Shown here piece by piece: positions 1-8,885 of a DNA stretch of 64,000 nt. Each line of letters opens with the position of its first letter. The first letter of the stretch is position 1. The notes beneath the pieces were generated by a model. It made no database searches, had not been told where the DNA came from, and saw only the letters and a program-made list of their open reading frames with translations. Location of the stretch: NCBI RefSeq assembly GCF_900169565.1, contig NZ_LT828648.1:1552876-1616875 (forward strand), in the 5' to 3' direction. The position numbers and the translations under genes are program-made. This DNA comes from Nitrospira japonica. GTDB taxonomy: Bacteria; Nitrospirota; Nitrospiria; Nitrospirales; Nitrospiraceae.

Positions 1-1552
1 GGCCGGCGAGAATGACAACGCGCCGGCCCCGTGCGAGCGCCGCAACGATCTCGGAGAACTGCTGTTGGGAGGCTCCCGTTCCGTCCGCCACGTCCGTCCA
101 GGCGAGCCGGTTGAGTTGCTGGGACAAGGCTGCGACGTAATCCGGCACCTGCGCGCGGAGGCTCGCGTCGACATGATCGCCCTCCAGCGCGGCCTTGAGA
201 AGGCCAAGCACGGCGGCCGGGAATTGTTCCGGTCCCATGCAGAGATGGAGGCGCGACAAATTGGCGATGTTGCTGATCGTATCGATCGCCGGCTGCACCG
301 ATTCGATTGTCAGCAGGTCGGCATGGTGCTTCTTCACCGCTTCCTTCACCTTGAGGCCCGTGATCGGATTCGCCTCGGTCAGATTCGTGCCGATCAGAAG
401 CAGGACGTCGGCATGCACGATGTCTTCAAACGCGACCGTCCAGCGGTGCGTGCCCTGGACCCGCTGCATGGCCCGGACGGCGTTGAGATGGCCGTAGCGC
501 GCGCTGCTGTCCACGTTGTTCGTGCCGATGGCGAGGCGCAGGAGCTTCTGGAAGAGATACAGCTCCTCGTTGGTCAGCCGGCCGGAGATCAGTCCGCCCA
601 CCGCCTGGGGACCTGATTGGGCCTTGATCTCCATCAGGCGTTGAGCGGTCAGCTGCAGGGCCGCTTCCCACGTGGCTTCGACGAGAACCCCGTTCTGACG
701 GATCAGCGGCTTGGCGAGCCGCTCCGGATTGGCCGCTGCATGGAACCCGAAAAATCCCCTGGCGCAGAGGTCCCCGTTGTTGCGGCCGGCACCCTGAGCC
801 GAATTGACTTCGACGAGCAGATTGTCCTTGGTCTGCACGGTGATTTGGCAGCCGTCTCCGCAGTAGCCGCAGACCGTGTCGGCCCGCTTGAGCATCCAGG
901 GCCGGTATTCGTACATCGACAGCCGGCTCGTGATCGCGCCGACCGGGCAGATCTGGACGCAGCCGCCGCAGAACTCGCAGTCGAGCGGATGCGCCGCGAA
1001 GGACTTGATCTCGGTCATGGTGCCGCGGCCCACGGGCGCCAGCGCCTTGACGTCCATCACTTCGTCGCAATAACGGACGCAGCGTAAGCATTGCACGCAG
1101 CGGTTCATCTGGGTCTCGATCAGCGGGCTGAAGTATTCCTTCTGGAAAATCCGCTTGGTCTCGGTGAATCGGCTGCCCGTCGCGGTGTATTCGTGGGAAA
1201 AGTCCTGGAGGTCGCACTTGCCGCCCTGGTCGCATACCGGACAGTCCAGGGGATGATTGGCAAGAATGAATTCGAGCACTGACTTGTGCGCGTCATGGAC
1301 GACCGTGGTGGCCGTACGGACGGCCATGCCGTCGGTCGCCACGGTGCTGCACGACGTCTGCAGCTTCGGCATCTTCTCGACTTCCACAAGACACATGCGG
1401 CAATTGGCATCCGGCTTCAGCTTGGGGTGATAGCAGAAGTGGGGAATCATGACGCCGACCCGCCGCGCCGCCTCGATGACGAGCGTGCCCTTCGGGACCG
1501 TCACGGAGATGCCGTCGATGGTCAGGCGTACGGTGTCGGTGGTGTCAGGCAT
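1..1552 (-). CDS. nuoG: NADH-quinone oxidoreductase subunit G (partial, C-terminus outside window)
   Basis: Peripheral-arm iron-sulfur subunit of complex I. The visible 517 codons start at an ATG (MPDTTDTV) and run off the window edge. In order they hold an N-terminal [2Fe-2S] ferredoxin domain (CYH, CRMC and SC cysteines, about residues 35-65), the HPLDCPVC and GGKCDL ligands of the next cluster, two ferredoxin-like motifs (CVQCLRCVRYC and CEFCGGCVQICP), and then the molybdopterin-oxidoreductase-like domain. That domain opens with C-x2-C-x3-C-x27-C (CGYCGDGC ... LC), the four-cysteine pattern of the extra cluster N7 found in some bacteria. It is the last visible gene of the midA-nuoABCDEFG operon and lies 111 bp after nuoF. 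The identification is secure; the C-terminal length is unknown. Confidence 0.96.
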   Translation of the reverse strand, partial: MPDTTDTVRLTIDGISVTVPKGTLVIEAARRVGVMIPHFCYHPKLKPDANCRMCLVEVEKMPKLQTSCSTVATDGMAVRTATTVVHDAHKSVLEFILANHPLDCPVCDQGGKCDLQDFSHEYTATGSRFTETKRIFQKEYFSPLIETQMNRCVQCLRCVRYCDEVMDVKALAPVGRGTMTEIKSFAAHPLDCEFCGGCVQICPVGAITSRLSMYEYRPWMLKRADTVCGYCGDGCQITVQTKDNLLVEVNSAQGAGRNNGDLCARGFFGFHAAANPERLAKPLIRQNGVLVEATWEAALQLTAQRLMEIKAQSGPQAVGGLISGRLTNEELYLFQKLLRLAIGTNNVDSSARYGHLNAVRAMQRVQGTHRWTVAFEDIVHADVLLLIGTNLTEANPITGLKVKEAVKKHHADLLTIESVQPAIDTISNIANLSRLHLCMGPEQFPAAVLGLLKAALEGDHVDASLRAQVPDYVAALSQQLNRLAWTDVADGTGASQQQFSEIVAALARGRRVVILAG

Positions 1553-1663
1553 GGTGTTCGTCGCGCGTCGTTCGTGAAACGTGAAGCGCCCATCCGCTCG
1601 GACGGAAGCCGGCGGAACAGCGCCTGCCTTTTGCGAGATACGAGATACGCATCACAGGCGGCA

Positions 1664-2971
1664 TCAGGCTCTCGTCCCCGTCGGGATGGAGCGGATCAGG
1701 TTGGCCGCGTCCGCCTCGTGGATCAGCGCCACGTATTCCTGGCGCCAATGCTTCAACGTGCTCATGATGGGCGCAACCTCGGCGTCGCCGAAGGCGCAGA
1801 CCGTACGGCCCGCGATGTTCTTACACAGATCCGTCAACGTTTCAAGGTCCTGCGCTCTGCCCTGTTTGGCCACGATGCGGCGCATGGTCTGAACCAGCCA
1901 GGAACTGCCTTCGCGGCATGGACTGCACTTGCCGCAGGACTCGTGGTAGAAAAATTCCATGAGCCGGAGTGCGGCCCAGACCATGCTGGTTCCCTCTTCC
2001 ATCACCGTGACGCCGCCCGACCCCAGCATCGAGCCGGCCGCCGCCACCGATTCGAAATCCAGCTTCACGTCGAGGTGGGCCGGTGTCAGAAACGGCGCCG
2101 ACGCGCCGCCCGGTATGAAGGCTTTGATGGGTTTGTCTCCCCGCATCCCGCCGGCCTGTTCGTAGATGAGCTCGCGAAACGTTACGCCCATGGGCACTTC
2201 ATAGTTGCCCGGCCGCTTCACGTGGCCGCTGACGCAGAAGATTCTCGTTCCCGTGCTTTTGGGCGGGGAGCCGATCGACGAGAACCATTCGGCGCCGCGG
2301 TTCAAGATGTGCGGAAGGTTTGCGAGAGTCTCCACGTTGTTCACGACGGTCGGCTTGTTATACAGCCCGTGCGTTGCCGGAAACGGAGGCTTGACGCGCG
2401 GCAGGCCCCGCTTGCCTTCCAAGGATTCGAGCAGCGCGGTCTCCTCGCCGCAAATGTAGGCTCCGGCCCCGCGATGCACCACGATGTCGACGTTGACGCC
2501 CGTGCCGAGGATATTCCTGCCGACGTAGCCGGCGGCTTTGGCCTCCTCGATCGCGCGTTCCAGGATTTTGGAGCCCAGCACCATCTCGCCGCGGATATAA
2601 ATGTAGGTCGATTCGGCCCCGATGGCGTAGCCGGCCAGGACGATGCCTTCCAGGAGCTGGTGTGGATCCCGCTCCATGAGCTGCCGGTCTTTGAACGTAC
2701 CCGGCTCGCTCTCATCGGCGTTGCAGCACAAATAACGGGGACCCCGGTGATCCTTGGGAAGAAAGCCCCATTTGACTCCTGTGGGGAACCCCGCGCCGCC
2801 GCGGCCGCGAAGGCCGGACTTCATCACGATCGCCGTGACGTCGGCCGGCGCGATCTTGCCGAGAGCCTTTCGGATCGCCTGATAGCCGCCCGCCCGCTCG
2901 TAGTCCGCGAGCGACCCCGAATATCCGGATTGGGACATATTCTTCAATAAGATCTGTTCGTGTTTCGGCAT
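1664..2971 (-). CDS. nuoF: NADH-quinone oxidoreductase subunit F
   Basis: The 435-residue NADH- and FMN-binding subunit of complex I, where NADH passes electrons to FMN and then to the N3 [4Fe-4S] cluster. The glycine-rich NADH site (GLRGRGGAGFPTG, about residues 53-65), the FMN-site stretch CNADESEPGTFKDR (about 83-96), GAGAYICGEETAL and the C-terminal cluster motif ESCGKCSPCREG are all present. Length is normal for the family. It lies between nuoE and nuoG on the same strand. No clear ribosome-binding site precedes the chosen ATG. An internal ATG at codon 12 (MSQSGYSG) is an alternative start. Confidence 0.97.
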   Translation of the reverse strand: MPKHEQILLKNMSQSGYSGSLADYERAGGYQAIRKALGKIAPADVTAIVMKSGLRGRGGAGFPTGVKWGFLPKDHRGPRYLCCNADESEPGTFKDRQLMERDPHQLLEGIVLAGYAIGAESTYIYIRGEMVLGSKILERAIEEAKAAGYVGRNILGTGVNVDIVVHRGAGAYICGEETALLESLEGKRGLPRVKPPFPATHGLYNKPTVVNNVETLANLPHILNRGAEWFSSIGSPPKSTGTRIFCVSGHVKRPGNYEVPMGVTFRELIYEQAGGMRGDKPIKAFIPGGASAPFLTPAHLDVKLDFESVAAAGSMLGSGGVTVMEEGTSMVWAALRLMEFFYHESCGKCSPCREGSSWLVQTMRRIVAKQGRAQDLETLTDLCKNIAGRTVCAFGDAEVAPIMSTLKHWRQEYVALIHEADAANLIRSIPTGTRA

Positions 2972-3016
2972 AAATCGTCGCTGCTGTCGCTGGTTCCCGG
3001 CGCGAAAATCTTATGA

Positions 3017-3547
3017 CTAGGGTATGGTCTCAGTCGCCTCTGGCCACATGAAGGGCCCGCTCTTCAGCGGACTCGATCCGGTCGTGCGCAGATCGGCCAG
3101 GATCCGGTCCACCTTTTCTTCGGTCAGCCGTTCGTAATAGTCCTCGTTGATCTGCATCATCGGGCCTGTTCCGCAAGCCGCGAGACATTCCACCGCGGAC
3201 AGAGTGAACATCCCGTCCGCCGTGGTTTCGCCGGGCACAATGCCCAGCTTCGCCTTGATCCAGCCGATCACGGTGTCGGAGCCGACGAGCGCGCACATCA
3301 GCGACTTGCAGACCTGGATGTGGTGCTTCCCGACCTTCTTGATATTCAGCATCGTGTAGAAGGTGGCCGTTTCGTAGACCTGCGGCGGCGTCAAGCGGAG
3401 GATGCCGGCGATTTCGGTCATTGCCGCTTCGGTCACGTACCCTGCCTCACGCTGCGCCAAATACAGCAACGGAATCAGCGCCGACCGCTTCACCGGATAG
3501 CGACTCAGGATTTGCTCAATCTCTTCTTTATACTTTTCGCGCAACAT
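3017..3547 (-). CDS. nuoE: NADH-quinone oxidoreductase subunit E
   Basis: The 176-residue thioredoxin-fold [2Fe-2S] subunit (N1a) that pairs with NuoF in the NADH module. The four cluster cysteines have the expected C-x4-C and C-x3-C spacing (CKSLMC and CLAAC), with the helical N-terminal domain (RSALIPLLYLAQ, VYETATFYTM) before them. A GGAG ribosome-binding site precedes the ATG. It lies between nuoCD and nuoF in the operon. A short proline-rich C-terminal tail follows the conserved domain. Confidence 0.96.
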   Translation of the reverse strand: MLREKYKEEIEQILSRYPVKRSALIPLLYLAQREAGYVTEAAMTEIAGILRLTPPQVYETATFYTMLNIKKVGKHHIQVCKSLMCALVGSDTVIGWIKAKLGIVPGETTADGMFTLSAVECLAACGTGPMMQINEDYYERLTEEKVDRILADLRTTGSSPLKSGPFMWPEATETIP

Positions 3548-3563
3548 CTCTAACTCCGCCCGT

Positions 3564-3615
3564 CATGTTTAATGTTGAATGTGTGAGAGCGTCCAACTCA
3601 ACATTGAACATTTAT
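3564..3615. repeat. Dispersed intergenic repeat alpha, copy 1
   Basis: The spacer between nuoE and nuoCD holds AATGTTGAATGT (3571-3582) and its near inverted copy ACATTGAACATT (3601-3612). A related pair occurs in the cruF-hpnA spacer at 52153-52201. The two arms match at 11 of 12 positions and enclose an 18-nt loop. No function is known; it could form a weak AT-rich hairpin in the operon mRNA. Confidence 0.5.
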
Positions 3616-5366
3616 CTGTCGCATTCTCCCATCACGATGTCATAGGTGCCGAAAATCGTGATGATGTCGGAAATCAGATAGCCCCGGGCCATATGGTCGA
3701 AGGCGCCCATGTGTACGAACGACGGGGACCGGATCTTCAACCGGTAGGGCCGCGCAGAGCCGTCGCTGACGATGAAAAACCCCAGCTCGCCTTTCGGCGC
3801 CTCGGTTCCACAATAGGTCTCGGCCTTCGGAGGCTTCAACCCCTGTGTGAAGATGATGAAGTGGTGGATCAGGCTTTCCATGTCTCGCATGACGTGCGGC
3901 TTCGGCGGGGGAATATACTGCGGAGCGTCCGCCATGATCGCGCCGGGCGGCAGTTGATCGAGACATTGCTGAATGATCCTGGCGCTTTGGCGCATTTCTT
4001 CCATCCGGACCCAATACCGGTCGTACGTGTCGCCCTTCTTTCCGAGCGGTACTTCCCAGTCCACTTTGTCGTAAACGCCGTACGGTTCGGTCTTGCGGAT
4101 GTCGTAGGCGACGCCCGAGCCGCGGAGCACCGGCCCGGTGCAGCCGAAATTGATGGCGTCTTCGGCCGAGATCACTGCGACGTCCTTGGTCCGGCCGAGC
4201 CAGATCCGGTTCGACGCGATCAGGGAGTCGTATTCCTTCACCTTGTCGGGGAACGTCACCAGGAAGGCCTTGAGCCGTTGGATCACCTCCGGCGTCAAAT
4301 CGCTGTCCACGCCGCCGATCCGATAGTAGTTCAACGTCAGGCGCGCGCCGCAGAGTTTCTCGAACAGGTCGAGCAGCACTTCGCGCTCGCGGAACGTCCA
4401 GAAAAACACCGTCATGGCGCCGATGTCCAGCGCCTGCGTGCCGAGCCAGAACAAATGTCCGATGATCCGCTGCATCTCGGCCACGATCGTCCGGATGTAT
4501 TCCCCCCGTTCGGGGATCGTAATGCCGAGCAGCTTCTCCACCGCCCGCACGTAGGCGTAGTTGTTGGCCATCGCGCACACGTAGTCGAGACGGTCGGTGT
4601 GAGGGATGATCTGCATATAGGCCAACCCTTCGGAGAGCTTTTCGACTCCCCGATGGAGATAGCCGAGATCGGGCGTGGCCTTGACGATCCGCTCGCCGTC
4701 CAGCTCGAGGACGACCCGCAGGACGCCGTGCGTGCTCGGATGCTGCGGCCCCATGTTGAGCAGCAGTTCCTCCCGTCGCAGGGACCCCGGCCGCTCCTGT
4801 TCGGCTCGAAAGGCCTGCTTCTCTCTCTCGGGGACTTCGTCGCCGTCCAAGGACTCGGAGGGCGGCTCGTCCAGCCGGGGAATGAAGTCGAATTGGCTGC
4901 GCCATCCGCGCCCTTCCGCGGGGAAATCCTTCCGTAAAGGAAAGCCCTCGTCATAGTCTTCCGGCATCAGGATGCGCCGGAGATCGGGGTGCCCCGCGAA
5001 GCGGATCCCCATCATGTCGTAGACTTCACGCTCGAGAAATTCCGCGCCTTTCCATATGGATGTGACGGAAGCGATCGTCGGATTGTCCTCCGACAGCCGT
5101 GCCTTCAGGCGGAGCCGGCGGTTTTTGGAGAGGGAGTGGAGATGGTACACGACTTCGAACCGTTGCTGGTCCTCCGGGTAGTCCACCGAACAGATATCGG
5201 TAAGATGGTTGAAGGACGCGTCCGGTTCGTCGTGGAGAAACCGGCTCAATTCAAGCACGTGCTCGGCCGCGACGTTGATCGACACCTCCGCGCGTTCGGT
5301 ATCCGCCTGGACGGATAGGACCGCCTTGGGAAACCGCGTCATCAGTATTTCGATCAGTGATTGCAT
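3612..5366 (-). CDS. nuoCD: NADH-quinone oxidoreductase fused subunit C/D
   Basis: A 584-residue fusion of NuoC (about 1-165, with the [12 protein letters not shown] and [13 protein letters not shown] signature) and NuoD (about 200-584, starting [14 protein letters not shown]). NuoD lines the quinone chamber: the GPQHPSTHG loop, the YLHRGVEK helix and the C-terminal [12 protein letters not shown] are intact. The open frame continues upstream to 5852. The start here is the ATG (MQSLIEIL) with a GGAG site just before it, because upstream translation is not NuoC-like. Arg239 in YLHRG corresponds to human NDUFS2 Arg85 (Arg118 of the precursor), the residue dimethylated by NDUFAF7, whose homologue opens this operon. 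C-D fusion is known in other bacteria. Confidence 0.96.
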   Translation of the reverse strand: MQSLIEILMTRFPKAVLSVQADTERAEVSINVAAEHVLELSRFLHDEPDASFNHLTDICSVDYPEDQQRFEVVYHLHSLSKNRRLRLKARLSEDNPTIASVTSIWKGAEFLEREVYDMMGIRFAGHPDLRRILMPEDYDEGFPLRKDFPAEGRGWRSQFDFIPRLDEPPSESLDGDEVPEREKQAFRAEQERPGSLRREELLLNMGPQHPSTHGVLRVVLELDGERIVKATPDLGYLHRGVEKLSEGLAYMQIIPHTDRLDYVCAMANNYAYVRAVEKLLGITIPERGEYIRTIVAEMQRIIGHLFWLGTQALDIGAMTVFFWTFREREVLLDLFEKLCGARLTLNYYRIGGVDSDLTPEVIQRLKAFLVTFPDKVKEYDSLIASNRIWLGRTKDVAVISAEDAINFGCTGPVLRGSGVAYDIRKTEPYGVYDKVDWEVPLGKKGDTYDRYWVRMEEMRQSARIIQQCLDQLPPGAIMADAPQYIPPPKPHVMRDMESLIHHFIIFTQGLKPPKAETYCGTEAPKGELGFFIVSDGSARPYRLKIRSPSFVHMGAFDHMARGYLISDIITIFGTYDIVMGECDR

Positions 5367-5384
5367 GGCTCCGAATAGCTCGTA

Positions 5385-5401
5385 GCGAATGGCTGATGGC
5401 G
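5385..5401. repeat. Dispersed intergenic repeat beta, copy 1
   Basis: The 17-mer GCGAATGGCTGATGGCG lies in the nuoCD-nuoB spacer and recurs exactly at 53224-53240 in the hpnA-ispA spacer. Each copy is followed within about 50 nt by a GCCATC-containing stretch that can pair back to GATGGC. Function unknown; it looks like a decayed spacer repeat. Confidence 0.5.
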
Positions 5402-5437
5402 CACACTCCGAACAGCTTGGCACTCTGCCATCGGCCT

Positions 5438-5917
5438 CTATTTCACGAACACTTTTTCCCGCTGAATCTTCTCCTGCAGTTTCAGAAGCCCGTCCAGCAA
5501 CGCCTCGGGACGGGGCGGGCAGCCCGGGACGTATACGTCGACCGGCACGATCTGATCGACGCCCTGAACGACGGCGTAGCTGTTGTAGTGATTGCCCGAC
5601 GTGGCGCAGGATCCCATCGAAATCACGTACCGAGGCTCCGGCATCTGGTCGTAGATGCGACGGATGACCGGCGCCATTTTGCGCGTCACGGTACCGGCTA
5701 CGATCATGAGATCGGACTGCCGGGGCGAGGCACGAAAGACGCCGGCTCCGAACCGGTCGATGTCGTAACGGGAAGAGACGCTGGCGATCATCTCGATGGC
5801 ACAGCAGGCCAGGCCGAACGTCATCGGCCACAAGGCGGATTTTCTGGCCCAATTCACGACTGCGTCGAGATTCGTCGTAATGATGTTCGCTTCCAGCTGC
5901 CGTTCGAGAAAACTCAT
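5438..5917 (-). CDS. nuoB: NADH-quinone oxidoreductase subunit B
   Basis: A 159-residue subunit carrying cluster N2, the [4Fe-4S] centre that reduces quinone. Visible ligands are the paired cysteines in [10 protein letters not shown], the cysteine in [10 protein letters not shown] and the [11 protein letters not shown] cysteine. The frame is open to 6025, but the ATG at MSFLERQLE has a GGAG site at good spacing and matches family length, so it is taken as the start. Located between nuoCD and nuoA; the 231-bp gap to nuoA is long for this operon and holds repeat gamma. Confidence 0.96.
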   Translation of the reverse strand: MSFLERQLEANIITTNLDAVVNWARKSALWPMTFGLACCAIEMIASVSSRYDIDRFGAGVFRASPRQSDLMIVAGTVTRKMAPVIRRIYDQMPEPRYVISMGSCATSGNHYNSYAVVQGVDQIVPVDVYVPGCPPRPEALLDGLLKLQEKIQREKVFVK

Positions 5918-6073
5918 CGCGTTCGCTCCATTGCTGAGTGCGAAGTCCTGAGGACCTGTCTCAGTTTGTTCTTCCACTCCCTTCAAAGAATGGGATGAGC
6001 GGGTGACGGCGACCTGGGCGCGCAATTCTCACCCGCCCACCCTGTCCCGCGCCGCAGTCCTTACCCAGCGCCC

Positions 6074-6121
6074 GCAGCGAAAGGGCCCCACTGGGGGATG
6101 GGCGGAGCGAGGACGAACGGG
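6074..6121. repeat. Dispersed intergenic repeat gamma, copy 1
   Basis: A 48-bp core between nuoB and nuoA that matches 54687-54734 at about 39 of 48 positions. The centre CTGGGGGATGGGCGGAGCGAG is nearly identical in both. Both copies are followed by a GCGACA-x-G-x-CCCGC stretch and preceded by GC-rich sequence able to pair with it, so the whole unit may fold. It resembles a REP-type intergenic element; function unknown. Confidence 0.55.
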
Positions 6122-6148
6122 AACTCCGGTCGGCGACAAGTCCCGCTC

Positions 6149-6520
6149 CTAATCCCATTCGAGCGCTCCCTTTTTCCATGCATACCAGAGTCCCACCAAG
6201 AGGATCCCGATGAACACCAGCATTTCCACCAGGCCCAGGAGCCCCAACGATTGAAACCGCACGGCCCAGGGCAGGATGAAGATGACCTCGATATCGAAAA
6301 TCACGAACAGCATGGCGATGATGTAGTACCGCATCGGAAACTGAATGCGGGCATCGGAAAACAAGGGGCTGCCGCTTTCATAAGGGCTGAGCTTGGCGCG
6401 GTATGGCCGGCTCGGCCGGACGAGCCGGCCGGCGAGCAGCGACACGACGCCGAACGCCATCGCGATTCCGATGAACAAGAGGATCGGCAGATAATTTACG
6501 GGGACCGATTCGTTTCCCAT
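6149..6520 (-). CDS. nuoA: NADH-quinone oxidoreductase subunit A
   Basis: A 123-residue membrane subunit with three predicted transmembrane helices (about residues 8-30, 64-84 and 93-114). The conserved loop YRAKLSPYESGSP and the motif IIAMLFVIFDIEVIFILPWA are typical of NuoA. An AGGAGCGG ribosome-binding site precedes the ATG. It lies 23 bp after midA on the same strand, so it is probably co-transcribed with that assembly-factor gene. Confidence 0.96.
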   Translation of the reverse strand: MGNESVPVNYLPILLFIGIAMAFGVVSLLAGRLVRPSRPYRAKLSPYESGSPLFSDARIQFPMRYYIIAMLFVIFDIEVIFILPWAVRFQSLGLLGLVEMLVFIGILLVGLWYAWKKGALEWD

Positions 6521-6543
6521 AGGGCCTCGTTACCGCTCCTGTC

Positions 6544-7767
6544 TCATCGGCGCACCCCGACCGTTTCCGCGGAAGCTGCCTCATGGTGACCACGACTTGT
6601 GGCCGTCAGCGCCGAGCCGAAGAACGGCTTGAAGGTCAAGCCGTCGAGTTGCGGGTCCGTCATGGCCTTGTGCTGCACCAGAATCTTGAATGTGCGACCC
6701 ATGCCGTGGGGTTGGAGCAGATGCAGCGCGGCAAAAAACTCGGGGCTTTCCGGTTCGAGCCGGCCGATCATCTCCTCGACGCCGAGGCCCATAAGAAAAC
6801 TCATCTGGTTGGTAAATCCCGTCAGAGACAGTCCCGCTTCTTGACCCGCCAGCGCCAGACTGGTGAAGTCGACGTGAGTCGTCATATCTTGGAGTCCGAC
6901 CATTGTATAGGGATCTTCCGACGTCAGTTGCGAGCGGTAGCAGAGCAACGTGCCTCTGGCGCGATCCGGTCCGTAAAGATCCTGGGCGGAGTGTCCGTAG
7001 TCGATGGTGAGGACTGCTCCGCGGGACAGGCTGCCGGCCACGCTGGCCATCCAGTCGCGCGCGCGCAGGTTGATTTCAGTGCGATAGCCATCGGGCAGGA
7101 TCAGACCGAGACGCGTCAAATACTCGGCCAATGCCGGATTCGACAGGGGCAGGAGACATTCGACGAACCGGCCGTCCCGGTAGTCCACGAAGCATTCCTT
7201 GAGGACTCCTCCCGAGACTTCGACGCGATGAACGGGGAATGCGTCGATCAACTCGTTGCTGAACAGGAGACCTACCGTCCCGTCATGCGGAAGACTGTCG
7301 ATGTCCTCGAGCCAGGAAACCAACCCATCCCGCTCCAACCAGGGTTGAAGATGCTGCTGTTGGATGGCGCGCATCGCGGGGCTTCGCTCGATCAGGACGT
7401 AGCGCAGCCGCCGTTGCAACGTACCGGAGCCTCTCGCGTGACAGGCTGACAGGAAATGCTTGGCCAAGAGCCCCTTGCCGGGTCCCATCTCCACGACGGT
7501 AAAGGGATCGGGATATCCGAGAAACGCGTCGATCTGTTCGGCTTGTTTGGCCAGCGCCTGCCCCAAAATGGGATGGACGTCCGAACTCGTATAGAAGTCG
7601 CCGGACCACCCGATACGCTCCGTTCCGGCTTCGGGCGGGCGCATGTAATACCCGTACTGCGGATGATAGAGGGCGAGGTCCATGAATCGGACGAAGGGCA
7701 TCGGGCCTGCCGCCTCGATTTCCGAGACGATGGCGGCCGTGAGCTGTGGATGACCTGTGGTTGTCAC
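6544..7767 (-). CDS. MidA/NDUFAF7-family SAM-dependent methyltransferase (complex I assembly)
   Basis: A 407-residue protein starting at GTG with AAGGAG upstream. Family hallmarks are LYHPQYGYYM and SGDFYTSSDVHPILGQALAKQ near the N-terminus, followed by the SAM site TVVEMGPGKGLLAKHFL and the later LFSNELIDAFPVHRV and VLTIDYGHSAQDLYGP. Human NDUFAF7 dimethylates an arginine of NDUFS2 (the NuoD homologue) and is needed early in complex I assembly. Here the gene sits directly upstream of nuoA, and the target arginine is conserved in NuoCD (Arg239). Family assignment is strong; the protein-arginine methyltransferase role in this organism is inferred from family and position. Confidence 0.88.
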   Translation of the reverse strand: MTTTGHPQLTAAIVSEIEAAGPMPFVRFMDLALYHPQYGYYMRPPEAGTERIGWSGDFYTSSDVHPILGQALAKQAEQIDAFLGYPDPFTVVEMGPGKGLLAKHFLSACHARGSGTLQRRLRYVLIERSPAMRAIQQQHLQPWLERDGLVSWLEDIDSLPHDGTVGLLFSNELIDAFPVHRVEVSGGVLKECFVDYRDGRFVECLLPLSNPALAEYLTRLGLILPDGYRTEINLRARDWMASVAGSLSRGAVLTIDYGHSAQDLYGPDRARGTLLCYRSQLTSEDPYTMVGLQDMTTHVDFTSLALAGQEAGLSLTGFTNQMSFLMGLGVEEMIGRLEPESPEFFAALHLLQPHGMGRTFKILVQHKAMTDPQLDGLTFKPFFGSALTATSRGHHEAASAETVGVRR

Positions 7768-7833
7768 AGGGGTAGATGCTCCTTTTCCAAAGAACTCCCG
7801 CGCCGGCGACGTTCTCGGCAGACACCAACACCT

Positions 7834-7854
7834 GACGGGTAGACCTCACCCGTC
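7834..7854. other. GC-rich hairpin upstream of the nuo operon
   Basis: GACGGGT and ACCCGTC form a perfect 7-bp stem with a 7-nt loop, about 65 bp upstream of the midA GTG start. It may lie in the 5' leader of the complex I operon. No T-run follows on either strand. The remaining spacer up to the cupin gene (7855-8141) holds no other convincing gene. Confidence 0.3.
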
Positions 7855-8141
7855 GCCAAGAGAAAAAGAGGGGGCTAGAGTAGCCGTTGGAACTACGCTA
7901 AGTCAAGGTGATTTCAGGAGGAAAGGCCTGTCTCGCCTCCGCGTATCTTGGTGAGCCCGTAGGTGGAGCATACCGATCTAACGAAGCCTCGTCCGGATCG
8001 GTGAAATGGTACGGATGTTTATAGAAAAGGCGCATATCGCCCTGCCTGTGACGGCTATTTCAGGCTGTCGTGCGTGGGGCAATCTTGCGTCGTTCCTGTG
8101 CGATAGGTACAGTCTGATGGGAGAGAAAGGAGACCGACACG

Positions 8142-8543
8142 ATGAAAGGCTATATCGTACAGCTCGAAGACGCCACGCGAAAGAATGAGAACTACCGGCA
8201 GGTCCTCTTCACCGCCCGTCATAGCCAATTGGTGCTGATGAGTCTGAAACCCGGTGAGGAAATCGGAGAAGAGGTCCATGACCTGGACCAGTTCATCCGC
8301 TTCGAGGCCGGTGAAGGCACGGTCATACTGGATGGAGAATCCCATGCGGTGACCGATGGCCACGCCGTCGTGATTCCTGCGGGAACCAGGCACAACGTGG
8401 TCAATCGATCCAAGCAAGGCCTGCTCAAACTGTACAGCGTCTACAGTCCGCCGGAACATAAATCCGGCACGGTCCATCGGACCAAAAAGGAAGCGGACGC
8501 CGACGAGCACCATCACTTCGACGGCAAGACGTCAGTGGGCTGA
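8142..8543 (+). CDS. Small cupin-domain protein
   Basis: A 133-residue single-domain cupin. The first cupin motif contains GEEVHDLDQFIRFEAGEG and the second GHAVVIPAGTRHNVVN, with possible metal ligands from the HxxxQ group, the following Glu and the second-motif His. The tail is histidine-rich (DEHHHFDG). An AAAGGAG site lies at good spacing before the ATG. Proteins of this exact type are widespread in bacteria but have no established substrate. It stands alone between the nuo operon and secA, with no operon partner. Confidence 0.85.
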   Translation: MKGYIVQLEDATRKNENYRQVLFTARHSQLVLMSLKPGEEIGEEVHDLDQFIRFEAGEGTVILDGESHAVTDGHAVVIPAGTRHNVVNRSKQGLLKLYSVYSPPEHKSGTVHRTKKEADADEHHHFDGKTSVG

Positions 8544-8885
8544 GGGGGTTCTCTCAGAGGTATGAGTCCCGAACCTCTCCTATCTTTCTTTGGCCAGTGA
8601 CGAAGGATGGAGCCGGCTTCGCTGGTATCGCCTCCTCGAATCACGGAGGCGAGGTCTGTCCCTTCTATTTCCCCCCTTGCTTGGTCGGACGGGAGTGGGC
8701 CGAAGGCGCTCGACATGGCGTCGGCTACGCTTCAACGGGTATGAAGGCCCACGCACGACGGCGTTGCGACGCTTCGGCGCAGCTTTATAGGAGTGCGTGG
8801 GAGGATGAACTATGGCCAGTAGGAGTGAAAGTTCGTCGCATCATGGCGAGGCAGAAGGACCACGACCGTCGTCGGCCAAGCAACT
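8544..8885. other. Intergenic region without recognised gene
   Basis: About 340 bp between the cupin gene and the secA stop codon. Short open frames on both strands lack family resemblance and credible ribosome-binding sites. No clear terminator or RNA was seen. Confidence 0.5.

Noticed and set aside
1286-2950. Long plus-strand open frame opposite nuoF and nuoG (554 codons)
   Set aside because: Shadow of strongly conserved nuo genes in a high-GC sequence; composition rich in Arg, His and Asp and no family likeness.
5367-5852. N-terminal extension of the nuoCD frame
   Set aside because: Translation there is unlike NuoC and overlaps nuoB; the ATG at 5366 has a ribosome-binding site and proper family length.
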